From contig CAJTPJ010000008.1 in NCBI GenBank assembly GCA_910578145.1, positions 1-64,000 on the forward strand: DNA of 64,000 bases. The letters are read 5' to 3'. The position numbers and the translations under genes are program-made. Positions 42,041 to 51,059 of this stretch are shown one piece after another. This DNA comes from an uncultured Christensenella sp. Lineage in GTDB: Bacteria > Bacillota > Clostridia > Christensenellales > Borkfalkiaceae. Within the stretch, counting starts at the first letter, position 1. Each line of letters opens with the position of its first letter. The notes under the pieces are model-generated. The model did not search any database. It saw only the letters and a list, made by a program, of their open reading frames with translations, and was not told the DNA's origin.

Positions 42041-44122
42041 ATGAGGCTTCCCGAAATGTTCGGTGAAAACGTTTTCAACGACTCGGTTCAGAAAGAGACC
42101 TTACCCAACGAAGTTTACAAGGCTTTGAGGGAAACGATTGAGGCGGGCAAACAGCTTGACGTATCCATAGCGGGCGCGGTCGCTTCCGCAATGAAGAAGT
42201 GGGCGGTGTCCAAGGGCGCAACGCACTATACTCACTGGTTTCAGCCGCTCACGGGACTGACGGCGGAAAAGCACGATAGCTTTATCGAGCCCGAGGGCGA
42301 CAAGGTTATAATGCGTTTGACGGGCAAGAGCCTCATCGTCGGCGAGCCCGACGCGTCGAGCTTCCCGTCCGGCGGTTCGCGCGCGACTTACATGGCGCGC
42401 GGCTATACGGCGTGGGACCCCACGTCGCCTGCGTTCGTCAAAGAGGGCACGCTCTACATACCCACGGTATTCGTTTCGTACACGGGCGAAACTTTGGATA
42501 AAAAGTCGCCGTTGCTTCGTTCGATGACGGCGCTGGATAAGCAGGCTAAGCGCGTATTGAAATGCTTTGGCATAGACTGCAAAAAGGTAAGGTGTGACGC
42601 CGGCCCCGAACAGGAATACTTTCTCATTTCCGAGGAGGAGTATTTTAAAAGAAAGGATTTACGCCTTACGGGCAGAACGCTTTTCGGCACGCCCGTAACC
42701 CGCGGGCAGGAGTTGGAGGACCACTATTTCGGCGTTTTAAAGCCCGCCATATCCGAATATATGCGCGACCTTGACAACGAGCTTTGGAGCTACGGAGTTC
42801 TTTCCAAAACCAAACACAACGAGGTTGCGCCCGCCCAGCACGAAATGGCGCCCGTGTATTCGACGACGAATATCGCGGTTGATACCAATATGCTTACTAT
42901 GGAGCTTATGAAAAAGGTTGCGCACCGCCACGGTTTGGCTTGTCTTTTGCACGAAAAGCCTTTTAAAGGCATAAACGGAAGCGGCAAGCACAACAACTGG
43001 TCTATTTCCACCGATACGGGTTTAAATCTGTTAAATCCGGGCGAAAATCCCGAAACCAACACTCTTTTCAAGCTCGTTTTAACCGCAGTAATTAAAGCGG
43101 TTGACGATTATCAGGGAATACTGCGCGCGTTCGTGGCATCTGCCGGCAACGACCACCGTTTGGGCGCGGACGAAGCTCCGCCCGCCATTATTTCCGTGTA
43201 CCTCGGCGACCAGCTCGGCGCTTTGGTAGACAGCATAGTCAAGGGCGAGAGCTACGTCGCAAACAAGAAATGCGAGGGCTCTATCGGCGTGCCCGAAAGC
43301 CCCATTTTCCCCAAGGACGCAACCGACAGAAACAGAACGTCGCCGTTTGCGTTTACGGGCAACAAGTTCGAGTTCCGTATGCTCGGTTCGCAGGCGAACG
43401 TTGCAGACGCCAACATAAGCCTTAATACCATAGTCGCCGATGCGCTTGAATTAGTCGCGGACGAATTAGAGGGCAAAAAGGACGTGGAAAAGGCGGCTAA
43501 CGTCATTATTGCAAGGGAGCTTAAAAAGCATTACCGCATAATTTTCAACCACGACGGTTACGGCCCCGAGTGGGAGCCGGAAGCGGCTAAGCGCGGGTTG
43601 TTAAACCACAAAAACACCGCTGACGCAGTGCCCGTGCTCTACGAAGAAAAGAATATAGAAGTGTTTGTTAAGCAGGGCGTTTACACCAAAGCCGAGGCAG
43701 TTGCCCGCGCCGATATCCGCCTTGAAAACTACACTAAAATTATAAATATCGAAGCGCTTACGATGATAGAAATGGCAAAACGGGATATAATCCCCGCCGT
43801 TTCGGATTTTATAGCGGTGCTTTGCCAAAACTTGGCTTCCAAACAGGCTGTGTGCGAAAATATTCCTTTTGAACCTGAAAAGGGGCTTATAGAAAGGCTT
43901 TCCGCGCTTAACGATAAAGCCAGCGCGGCGGTTGCAAAATTGGAAAAGCATTTAAAAGCCGTGGATATGGAAAAGGTAGTGCCCGCCTCCCAGGCTATGG
44001 CGCATACCGTTATCCCCGATATGGAAGAGGTTAGAAGTTACGTTGACGAAATGGAATCGCTTACCTCGTCCGACTATTGGCCGTACCCTACTTACTTCGA
44101 TTTGCTTTACAGCGTAAAATAA
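42041..44122 (+). CDS. glnN: Glutamine synthetase type III
   Basis: ATP-dependent ammonium assimilation to glutamine by the large GSIII/GlnN form. The start is the ATG at 42041 (693 residues, MRLPEMFGENVF), 7 bases after AGGAG. GSIII hallmarks include THYTHWFQPLTG, FPSGGSRATYMARGYTAWDP, AGPEQEYFLI, NEVAPAQHEMAP and NGSGKHNNWS. It is monocistronic with its own promoter and a strong terminator. No GlnR gene or GlnR-like operator was recognised upstream. Confidence 0.96.
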   Translation: MRLPEMFGENVFNDSVQKETLPNEVYKALRETIEAGKQLDVSIAGAVASAMKKWAVSKGATHYTHWFQPLTGLTAEKHDSFIEPEGDKVIMRLTGKSLIVGEPDASSFPSGGSRATYMARGYTAWDPTSPAFVKEGTLYIPTVFVSYTGETLDKKSPLLRSMTALDKQAKRVLKCFGIDCKKVRCDAGPEQEYFLISEEEYFKRKDLRLTGRTLFGTPVTRGQELEDHYFGVLKPAISEYMRDLDNELWSYGVLSKTKHNEVAPAQHEMAPVYSTTNIAVDTNMLTMELMKKVAHRHGLACLLHEKPFKGINGSGKHNNWSISTDTGLNLLNPGENPETNTLFKLVLTAVIKAVDDYQGILRAFVASAGNDHRLGADEAPPAIISVYLGDQLGALVDSIVKGESYVANKKCEGSIGVPESPIFPKDATDRNRTSPFAFTGNKFEFRMLGSQANVADANISLNTIVADALELVADELEGKKDVEKAANVIIARELKKHYRIIFNHDGYGPEWEPEAAKRGLLNHKNTADAVPVLYEEKNIEVFVKQGVYTKAEAVARADIRLENYTKIINIEALTMIEMAKRDIIPAVSDFIAVLCQNLASKQAVCENIPFEPEKGLIERLSALNDKASAAVAKLEKHLKAVDMEKVVPASQAMAHTVIPDMEEVRSYVDEMESLTSSDYWPYPTYFDLLYSVK

Positions 44123-44137
44123 CAATAAATAAACTCC

Positions 44138-44168
44138 GCCGACGGCTTGCCGTCGGCGCAATTTTTTT
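44138..44168 (+). terminator. Terminator after glutamine synthetase III
   Basis: GCCGACGG/CCGTCGGC, tetraloop CTTG, followed by a T7 run whose end overlaps the -35 box of the next promoter. Confidence 0.9.
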
Positions 44169-44195
44169 GACATTTATCTGGCTGTATGATATAAT
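44167..44195 (+). promoter_or_regulatory. Perfect consensus promoter for the ClC gene
   Basis: TTGACA (44167-44172), 17-base spacer, TATAAT (44190-44195). The -10 box ends 10 bases before the ATG at 44206. Confidence 0.92.
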
Positions 44196-44205
44196 TAAAA
44201 ACTGT

Positions 44206-45804
44206 ATGAAAAAGAATTACCGTCTGTTTTTGGATAACGCCGTAAACCTGTTTTGTATGAGTATTTTAACGGGTCTTTTCGCGGGCGTGGTTATAACCTT
44301 TTACAATATTTTAATGTCGCTCGGTGAGGAAACTTCTATTTCGTTGTACTCGCTTCTTTTGGAAAACCCCGCGTTTATTCCCCTGCTTTTTTTGGGGCTT
44401 GCCGCGGGCGCAATAGCAATAGGCACGGTAGTGCGGTTCGTGCCTATGATTCGCGGAAGCGGCATACCTCAAATAGAGGGCGCGGCGCGCGGAGTGGTGC
44501 GTTTTAAGTGGTACGTAACTATGTGCTCTATGTTCGCCGCTTCGCTTGCCTGCGCGTTTATGGGTTATCCCGCCGGCGCGGAAGGTCCTTCGCTGGAAAT
44601 AGGCGGTTGTTGCGGTTCGGCAACGGGCACGCTTTTAAAGCGCAACCAAATGGTAAGGCGTTTGCAGATAGCAAGCGGCGCAAGCGCAGGTCTTGCGGTA
44701 GCCTTCAACGCGCCTATAACGGGCATAGTTTTCGCTTTGGAAGAGGCGTTTCGTTCGTTTTCGCCGCAGGTGTTCATATGCGCGACCGTAAGCGTGATAA
44801 CCGCGCTGGTAACGCGCAACGCCATTCGCCCCGCTTTGGGCTACGGCGTGGGATTTGCCTTTGACGGATTTGTGTTTAACGGATTTGACGCGCTTTCCTA
44901 TTTGTATCTTTCAATATCCGCGCTGATTACGGCGCTTGCGGGCGTGGGTTTTTACTACCTTATGTTCGCGGTAAAGAAACAGTTTAAACGCATAACCTTT
45001 TTAAAGGGCGCGGGCAAATATATAATTCCTTTCGTGCTTGCGGGCGCGTTCGGGCTTATCACCGTATACGCTATGGGCGGCGGTCACGAATTTATAGTTT
45101 CGCTGGCAACGGGCGGCGGCGAAAAGTCAATTTCAATCCATCAAGTTTTCGGCGCGGGCTTGATTGCAAGCCTTATAATAATAGTCGTGCTCCGCTTTAT
45201 AATGGCGGTTTGCACTATGGCGTGCGGCGTGCCCTGCGGCGTGTTTATACCAATGCTTTCTATCGGCGCGGGTTGCGGCGCGATATGCTCGCTCGTTTTC
45301 CAGCAGGCGGGTATGAGCGCGGCTTGCGGCGACTACCTGGTAATAATTTGTATGGCGGCGTTTTTCACTTGCGTGGTTAAAGCGCCTATAACGGGCATAG
45401 TTATGGTATTTGAGCTGACGGGTCAGTTCACGCATTTCCTGCCCGCGGTTATCGGCATAATAATTGGCTATATCGTAGGCATACTTTTTAAAACGGACGC
45501 CATTTACGAAAAGAGCTTGGAAGGCTATATCAAAGAAGAAAAACTTTATAAAAACTATAAAAAAGTGCGGCAGTCGTTCGTCGTGCGCGAACAGTCCAAA
45601 GCCGTTGGTATGGCTATAAGGGAAGTTATTTGGCCGTCTAACGGGCTTGTCATCGAGCTTATAAGCGCAAACGGCGAACACAGCGTACCCGACGGCGAAA
45701 GCGTGCTTTACGCGGGCGAAACCATAGTGTTCGAGTGCGAAACCGACGATGAGAAGGAACTTGCCGAATACCTTGTTTCAATCGTAGGGAAACAGGATAA
45801 TTAA
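44206..45804 (+). CDS. ClC family chloride/proton antiporter with TrkA-C domain
   Basis: The start is the ATG at 44206 (532 residues, MKKNYRLFLDN). An upstream in-frame extension would cover the promoter and terminator. The protein has the ClC transporter core with about 16-18 membrane segments. Selectivity motifs are RGSGIPQIEG and GAEGPSLEIGG (the usual GREGP, with Ala for Arg and the gating Glu kept). A Pro-Cys-Gly motif GVPCGVFIP is present, as is the helix R-type KAPITGIVMVFELTG. Residues about 455-532 form a TrkA-C/RCK-C domain (LVIELISANG...). No RBS is visible, so translation may be leaderless. Confidence 0.93.
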   Translation: MKKNYRLFLDNAVNLFCMSILTGLFAGVVITFYNILMSLGEETSISLYSLLLENPAFIPLLFLGLAAGAIAIGTVVRFVPMIRGSGIPQIEGAARGVVRFKWYVTMCSMFAASLACAFMGYPAGAEGPSLEIGGCCGSATGTLLKRNQMVRRLQIASGASAGLAVAFNAPITGIVFALEEAFRSFSPQVFICATVSVITALVTRNAIRPALGYGVGFAFDGFVFNGFDALSYLYLSISALITALAGVGFYYLMFAVKKQFKRITFLKGAGKYIIPFVLAGAFGLITVYAMGGGHEFIVSLATGGGEKSISIHQVFGAGLIASLIIIVVLRFIMAVCTMACGVPCGVFIPMLSIGAGCGAICSLVFQQAGMSAACGDYLVIICMAAFFTCVVKAPITGIVMVFELTGQFTHFLPAVIGIIIGYIVGILFKTDAIYEKSLEGYIKEEKLYKNYKKVRQSFVVREQSKAVGMAIREVIWPSNGLVIELISANGEHSVPDGESVLYAGETIVFECETDDEKELAEYLVSIVGKQDN

Positions 45805-45833
45805 TTGACTAAACGGGTAGGCTGTGATATAAT
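45805..45833 (+). promoter_or_regulatory. Extended -10 sigma-A promoter for purA
   Basis: TTGACT (45805-45810), 17-base spacer, TATAAT (45828-45833) preceded by TGA. Confidence 0.88.
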
Positions 45834-45865
45834 AAATAAGTAAATAAAATTTATAGGTGAGTAAT

Positions 45866-47146
45866 ATGCTTACAAGTATTTGCGGAATAAATTGGGGTGA
45901 CGAAGGCAAGGGCAGAATGGTTGACCTTCTGTCTGAAAAGTTTGATATCGTTTGCCGCTATCAGGGCGGAAACAACGCCGGACATACCGTTATAAACGAG
46001 CGCGGCAGGTTTATTTTAAACCTTTTGCCCTCGGGCATACTCCGCGACAACGTCGTAAACGTGCTGGGTTGCGGAATGGTTATCGATTTAAAGCACCTTT
46101 GTTGCGAAATTGAAAGGCTTAGGGAGGGCGGCATTAAAATTTCGCCCGAAAACCTTAAAATAAGCGACAAAGCAATTATTACTATGCCTTACCACGTTTT
46201 GCAGGACGAAATGGAGGAAGACAGGCTTACCAAAGCCACGGGCAAGCCCTACGGTTCTACCCGCCGCGGCATTGCGCCCGTGTATGCGGATAAATATATG
46301 AAAAAAGTTTTCCGTATGGGCGAACTTTTAAACACCGCGCTTTTGTATAAACGCCTGCCCGATATCGTGGCTTGGAAAAATATGACTATCAAGGCGTACG
46401 GCTTTACTCCAATTACCGTAGAGGCTATGATAGAATACTTTGAAACTTACGGCAAACCGCTCGTAAAATACGTTTGCGACGTTGGTTTATACCTTAACGA
46501 AGCCAACAAACAGGGCAAAAACGTAATGTTTGAAGCCCAGCTTGGCGCGTTGCGCGATATCGACTACGGCATAGTGCCCTACACCTCGTCGTCGTCAACC
46601 ATAGCGGCGTACGCACCCATAGGCGCGGGCGTGCCCAACCTTAAAATAGATAACTCGATAGGTATTATGAAAGCCTATTCAAGTTGCGTGGGCGAGGGGC
46701 CTTTCACCTGCGAATACTTTGGCGAAAAGGCTGAAAAGTTAAGGGAGCTTGGCGGCGAGTACGGCGCGGCTACGGGCAGACCGAGAAGGGTAGGACCTTT
46801 CGACGTGGTGGCTTCGCGTTACGGCATACGTTGCCAGGGCGCGGACGAAATTGCGCTTACCAAACTCGACGTTTTGGACGGTTATAAGGAAATTGAAATT
46901 TGCACGCACTACACGCTGGACGGAAAACAGCTTGACGAGTTCCCGTTTACCGACGTTCTTGACGACTGCAAGCCCGTTTTTGAAAAGGTAAAGGGCTGGA
47001 ATTGCGACATTTCCAAGTGCAGAAAGAAAGAGGATTTACCCAAAGAAGCGCTTGATTACGTAAGGCTTTTGGAAAAGCTGTGCGAATGCAAAATTAAATA
47101 CGTTTCGGTAGGCGCTGAACGCGACGCTTTTATAGAAATGTACTGA
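45866..47146 (+). CDS. purA: Adenylosuccinate synthetase
   Basis: GTP-dependent condensation of IMP and aspartate in AMP synthesis. I take the ATG at 45866 (426 residues) 5 bases after AGGTGA; a GTG 9 bases upstream lies within that RBS. P-loop-like INWGDEGKGRMVDLL, GGNNAGHTV, the STRRGIAPVYADK block and GAATGRPRRVGPFD are all present. It is monocistronic with its own promoter and terminator. Length is normal. Confidence 0.96.
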   Translation: MLTSICGINWGDEGKGRMVDLLSEKFDIVCRYQGGNNAGHTVINERGRFILNLLPSGILRDNVVNVLGCGMVIDLKHLCCEIERLREGGIKISPENLKISDKAIITMPYHVLQDEMEEDRLTKATGKPYGSTRRGIAPVYADKYMKKVFRMGELLNTALLYKRLPDIVAWKNMTIKAYGFTPITVEAMIEYFETYGKPLVKYVCDVGLYLNEANKQGKNVMFEAQLGALRDIDYGIVPYTSSSSTIAAYAPIGAGVPNLKIDNSIGIMKAYSSCVGEGPFTCEYFGEKAEKLRELGGEYGAATGRPRRVGPFDVVASRYGIRCQGADEIALTKLDVLDGYKEIEICTHYTLDGKQLDEFPFTDVLDDCKPVFEKVKGWNCDISKCRKKEDLPKEALDYVRLLEKLCECKIKYVSVGAERDAFIEMY

Positions 47147-47153
47147 TAATTTT

Positions 47154-47179
47154 AAACGGCGGAATTTCCGCCGTTTTTT
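47154..47179 (+). terminator. Terminator after purA
   Basis: AAACGGCGG/CCGCCGTTT, loop AATTT, T run. Confidence 0.9.
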
Positions 47180-47208
47180 ATTTCCTTTTTTTACTTTGTA
47201 CGCCTTTA

Positions 47209-47238
47209 TTGACATAGGCGGCGGTTTGGTGGTATAAT
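47209..47238 (+). promoter_or_regulatory. Consensus promoter of the AAA-transglutaminase cassette
   Basis: TTGACA (47209-47214), 18-base spacer, TATAAT (47233-47238) preceded by TGG (extended -10). No other promoter or terminator was seen before the hairpin at 60165. Confidence 0.88.
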
Positions 47239-47277
47239 AAACTCGTATAATTATACTTAAAAAGGGAGTAGCGTTCT

Positions 47278-48486
47278 ATGGTTGGCTGGATAATTTTGTT
47301 AATATGCATAGCGGCGACGTTCGTTATTTTGCGCGCTACGCTGCTTCCTAAATTGTTTTTATCGTCGGGTTACAGGAAAATCCCCATAGATTATTTGCCC
47401 GAAACGCTTATAAAAAACTATCTCGTAAATTGCGGCGTTTCTCATAGCGGCGGCAAAAACTGCTTTACTTGCGGCTACGCAAACGACGTAAAAACCATTG
47501 ATTACGATATAGTAACCTACGATTTTACGGGCGGAATTTATAAAGTTATAAACGTTAAAGAAAAATTTGAAGGGTCGCCCGCCCCGCGCGAGGTTGCGCT
47601 TCCTAAACGGGCGGCGCAAACCCGTCTGTTTTTAAATTCGGTAAACGGCGAAAACGTTTCAAACAAGCGCGCAAGGGCTTTCCCTTTTTCGGCGATGACG
47701 GGCTTTTTTACCTGTTGCGCGGTTTTGGAATTCGTGTTGGCGTTTCTCACGGTGCTTTGCGTGGCACACATTTTTACGGGCAACAACGCAAATTCGTTTT
47801 TTTCGCTATACGCTATGATGGGCGTAATATTGTGGGCGGTTGTGTTTGCGTGCGATTTGGCGGTTACCATACCGTATATTATATTTTCAAAAAAGCCGTT
47901 AACGGTTACTAACGCTAAGCCGTCGTGTGTGGGCGCGGCAAACAAAACTTTTAAAAACTCGGTAGTTTTCTGGTTTTTTTCCGCGATTGCGCTTATAGTT
48001 ATAATCGTTTTCCCGTTCGTAGAGGGCGATAAATACGTAAACGGCGGTATGTATTTGGAAAGCGGAGGCGTAAAGTATTCGTTATCCACTGAAAACGTAA
48101 ACGAAGCGTACGTTGTGGATATCACCGTAAACGGCGCGGTAGTAATACCGAAGTCCGTTAAAGGCAGGCGTGTAACGCGTATACTCGCGTTGAAATCGGA
48201 TGTGCGTGAAATTAATATATTGGACGATTTAACCGTTTTGCCCGGCGCGTTTTCGGGGTGTAGAAAATTGAAAACCGTGATAATGAATAACGTAAAATAT
48301 ATTAGCGAACGGGCGTTTTATCTATGTAAAGAATTGCTTAGCGTGGAAGCGCGCTCGGCGTTAAGTATAGGAAATAACGCGTTTTACGGTTGCGAAAATC
48401 TTTTGCGCGCGGATTTAAACGCTTATACGGAAATAGCGGTAAGCGCGTTTGCGCGGTGCGAAAAGGTAATAATTAACGTTTGGTGA
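47278..48486 (+). CDS. Membrane protein with BspA-type leucine-rich repeats
   Basis: 402 residues. Hydrophobic helices lie at about 3-20, 139-165, 172-200 and 226-246. A soluble region of about 115 residues between helices 1 and 2 contains cysteines in GVSHSGGKNCFTCGYAND, perhaps a metal site. Residues about 290-402 contain three to four LRR_5/BspA-like repeats (LPGAFSGCRKLKTVIM, ISERAFYLCKELLSVEA, IGNNAFYGCENLLRADL, IAVSAFARCEK). Such repeats usually mediate protein binding. It is the first gene of the cassette, 7 bases before the next. Confidence 0.8.
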   Translation: MVGWIILLICIAATFVILRATLLPKLFLSSGYRKIPIDYLPETLIKNYLVNCGVSHSGGKNCFTCGYANDVKTIDYDIVTYDFTGGIYKVINVKEKFEGSPAPREVALPKRAAQTRLFLNSVNGENVSNKRARAFPFSAMTGFFTCCAVLEFVLAFLTVLCVAHIFTGNNANSFFSLYAMMGVILWAVVFACDLAVTIPYIIFSKKPLTVTNAKPSCVGAANKTFKNSVVFWFFSAIALIVIIVFPFVEGDKYVNGGMYLESGGVKYSLSTENVNEAYVVDITVNGAVVIPKSVKGRRVTRILALKSDVREINILDDLTVLPGAFSGCRKLKTVIMNNVKYISERAFYLCKELLSVEARSALSIGNNAFYGCENLLRADLNAYTEIAVSAFARCEKVIINVW

Positions 48487-48493
48487 GCGGGAT

Positions 48494-49777
48494 ATGAAAA
48501 AAATTAAACTAAAAACCAAAAAGAAAATAAGTACTGATACGATTAAAGCGGGCGGCGTGATAGCCGCGGTAGCTTCGGGTGTTTCAATAATAACTTTGGG
48601 TATACTGCACGCGCTGGGGCTTACCGATATCGGCAAAGACGCTCCTTCGCTTGTAATAATTATTATTGCTTCTATAGTGTTCGCAGTCGGCTTGGCGTTG
48701 TACTTTTTTGCTTTGTTTATAGCCTTGCGCGCCGTTGAGGGCGAGGCGGACGGGGCTGAGCTTGTAGCTGCGGATTTACCCGCGGAAGAGTCGTTGCCCG
48801 CGGGCGCTACATTGGAAGATTTGGCAGAGCCTGCGCCGCAACCCGAACCTGCGGAGCAATTACAGCCCGACTCCCAACCCGAACGGGTAGAAGTTATTGA
48901 AGAGATATACGACGGTACGATTACTGCGGAAGAGATAGCGGCAAATCTTGCGGCGTATTCTGCGGGGCGCGGTTTAAAAATAAGCGCGGAATGCGCGCGG
49001 AAAATAATAGCGGCAATGGCGTCTTCGCGGTTGGTTGCGCTTACGGGCGCGGACGACGGCGAGCTTATAAATTTTATCGGCGTATTAAACGGATATTTCG
49101 GCGCGAAAACTTTTGACGGATTGAAAGATACGCTTTCTTCCGCATATTCCAACCTCAACGCGATAACTTGCATTGCTCTGCCTGACGCTTCGGAAAATGC
49201 GGAAACACTTAAACAATTTGTAAATTACGCGGCAAAGCCTGCCGGCAAAACGCGCGTAACCGTGCAAAACGGATATACCACTTTAAATTACGCCATATCC
49301 CCCAACGTGTGGGTATTTACCTCGGTAAGCGGAAGCGGAGAAAACCTTTTACGGAACGCGGCGGAAGCGGCGGCGTTCGTCTGCGCCGAGTTTTCCGCGG
49401 CGGCTGAAACGGGCGGCAACGACGCGGTAAAGCGCGTAAATTATTTTACGTTTATAAAGCTGGCGGAACTGTGCCTTGACAAGTTTGCGCCCGACGAGGA
49501 AAAATTTTGGAAAAAGTACGATAAAATGGAAAAAGCGGTAAAGGACGGTTGCGGGTATTTCGCGCAAAATAAAAAGCGGCGCGCAACCGAGGCGTTTGCT
49601 TCCTTGTACCTTGCGTGCGGCGGCGAAAGCGCTTTGGATTGCACTGCGGCGGCGCACCTTTGCGCGCCCGCGCTTTCCGTAGGGCTTGCGCTTAAAGATT
49701 TTATAAACGCCGCGGAAAACGTTTTCGGCGAGGATAATGCGGCTTCGTGCAAAAAAATAGGCAAGGCGGTGGCATAA
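48494..49777 (+). CDS. Membrane protein with a pseudo-AAA domain lacking Walker A
   Basis: 427 residues. Two membrane helices (about 20-42 and 52-80) are followed by an acidic Pro/Gln-rich linker (85-135) and a soluble part. From about 160 the sequence can be laid alongside the next gene. LKISAECARKIIAAMASSRL corresponds to YYEERDIRKFIAGMAVSHII. LTGADDGELINFIG sits where the neighbour has LQGMSGTGKTSLAYAFG, so the P-loop Gly-Lys-Ser/Thr is gone. ISPNVWVFTSVSGSG matches LPENMWFIGTANNDDS at sensor 1. The alignment is by eye. I infer an inactive AAA paralogue that may co-assemble with the active ATPase. It ends one base before it. Confidence 0.72.
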   Translation: MKKIKLKTKKKISTDTIKAGGVIAAVASGVSIITLGILHALGLTDIGKDAPSLVIIIIASIVFAVGLALYFFALFIALRAVEGEADGAELVAADLPAEESLPAGATLEDLAEPAPQPEPAEQLQPDSQPERVEVIEEIYDGTITAEEIAANLAAYSAGRGLKISAECARKIIAAMASSRLVALTGADDGELINFIGVLNGYFGAKTFDGLKDTLSSAYSNLNAITCIALPDASENAETLKQFVNYAAKPAGKTRVTVQNGYTTLNYAISPNVWVFTSVSGSGENLLRNAAEAAAFVCAEFSAAAETGGNDAVKRVNYFTFIKLAELCLDKFAPDEEKFWKKYDKMEKAVKDGCGYFAQNKKRRATEAFASLYLACGGESALDCTAAAHLCAPALSVGLALKDFINAAENVFGEDNAASCKKIGKAVA

Positions 49778-49778
49778 A

Positions 49779-51044
49779 ATGACGGTTAAATTAACGGGCG
49801 GACTGCTTTCCGTAATAGATTATCTTGCTTCGGGCTACGCGCTTTTTGCAATAGCGCTTATTTTGCTCGTGCTTATTATACTTATAGTAGTAACGTTGAT
49901 TCGGAGCGGAAGCGCCAACTCCTCCGCGCGGAAATCTGATGTTGCTGCGGCTGAAAAAAGCGTTGGGCGCAAGCGGTTTGACGGGCTTTCAAAAACCGAC
50001 GATGAGGGCGTAAAATCTCCTTTCCCGCCCGAAAACGATATTACTTTTAAAGACCTTTGCAAAAATTTCAGGGACTTTGCCGCAGGCAACTTAAAACTTT
50101 ATTATGAAGAGCGGGATATCCGCAAGTTTATAGCCGGTATGGCGGTTTCCCATATCATAATTTTGCAGGGTATGTCGGGTACGGGTAAAACTTCGCTGGC
50201 GTACGCGTTTGGCGAATATCTTGGCAATCCGTCCACGATAATTCCCGTACAGCCTATGTGGAAGGAACGCACCGACCTTATAGGTTATTACAACGAGTTT
50301 ACCAAGCGTTTCAACGAAACCGACCTTTTGAAAAAAATGTACGAAGCCAACTACGGCAAAGGGCTGTATATAACCGTTCTCGACGAGATGAATATAGCCA
50401 GGGTAGAGTATTATTTTGCCGAGTTTTTGTCGCTTTTGGAAATTCCCGACCCGCAAAAAAGGTTGCTTACCGTAGTTTCGGACGAGTGGAGCGACGACCC
50501 TAAAAAGTTGGTTAACGGGCACGTATTGTTGCCTGAAAATATGTGGTTTATAGGCACTGCCAACAACGACGATTCCACTTTTGCCATTTCGGATAAGGTT
50601 TACGACCGCGCTATGGTAATGAACCTTGACGCCAAGGCAGAACGATATCAGGTTTCGGGTGCGCAAAAACAATTTATAACTTACGAAAAATTTAGCTTGT
50701 TAAAAGCCGAAGCGCTTGAAGAGTACGCAATGACGGCGCGCAATAAAAAGCGCCTTAAACAGCTTGATAAATTTCTTACGGATAATTACCGTGTTACTTT
50801 CGGTAACCGTATAATGAAGCAGATAAACGAATATCTTTCCGTGTATATGAGTTGCGGCGGCGACGAGCTGGAAGCGCTTGACGATATAATTGCAAAAAAA
50901 GTTTTGCGCAAGCTGGGCTCGCTTAATCCCGTGTATATCCGCAACACCGCGGAAAATTTTTTAAAGTTTTTAGACGGGTTGTTCGGCGAGGAAAATATGC
51001 TTGAGTGCAAGGCGGTTATCCGCCGCCTTGCACTAAACGCATAG
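49779..51044 (+). CDS. Membrane-anchored McrB-like AAA+ ATPase
   Basis: 421 residues. One membrane helix (about 20-42) precedes a linker and an AAA+ module of the MoxR/McrB type: Walker A GMSGTGKTS (131-139), Walker B YITVLDEMNIARVEYYF (about 197-213), sensor 1 FIGTANNDDST (257-267) and DKVYDRA (arginine-finger region, about 272-278). The LDEMNxAR...YF sequence is characteristic of McrB-like proteins, although those normally lack a membrane helix and carry a DNA-binding N-terminus. Partner genes are the pseudo-AAA upstream and the DUF2357-like gene 15 bases downstream. Confidence 0.88.
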   Translation: MTVKLTGGLLSVIDYLASGYALFAIALILLVLIILIVVTLIRSGSANSSARKSDVAAAEKSVGRKRFDGLSKTDDEGVKSPFPPENDITFKDLCKNFRDFAAGNLKLYYEERDIRKFIAGMAVSHIIILQGMSGTGKTSLAYAFGEYLGNPSTIIPVQPMWKERTDLIGYYNEFTKRFNETDLLKKMYEANYGKGLYITVLDEMNIARVEYYFAEFLSLLEIPDPQKRLLTVVSDEWSDDPKKLVNGHVLLPENMWFIGTANNDDSTFAISDKVYDRAMVMNLDAKAERYQVSGAQKQFITYEKFSLLKAEALEEYAMTARNKKRLKQLDKFLTDNYRVTFGNRIMKQINEYLSVYMSCGGDELEALDDIIAKKVLRKLGSLNPVYIRNTAENFLKFLDGLFGEENMLECKAVIRRLALNA

Positions 51045-51059
51045 CGGCGCGGGGGAAAT

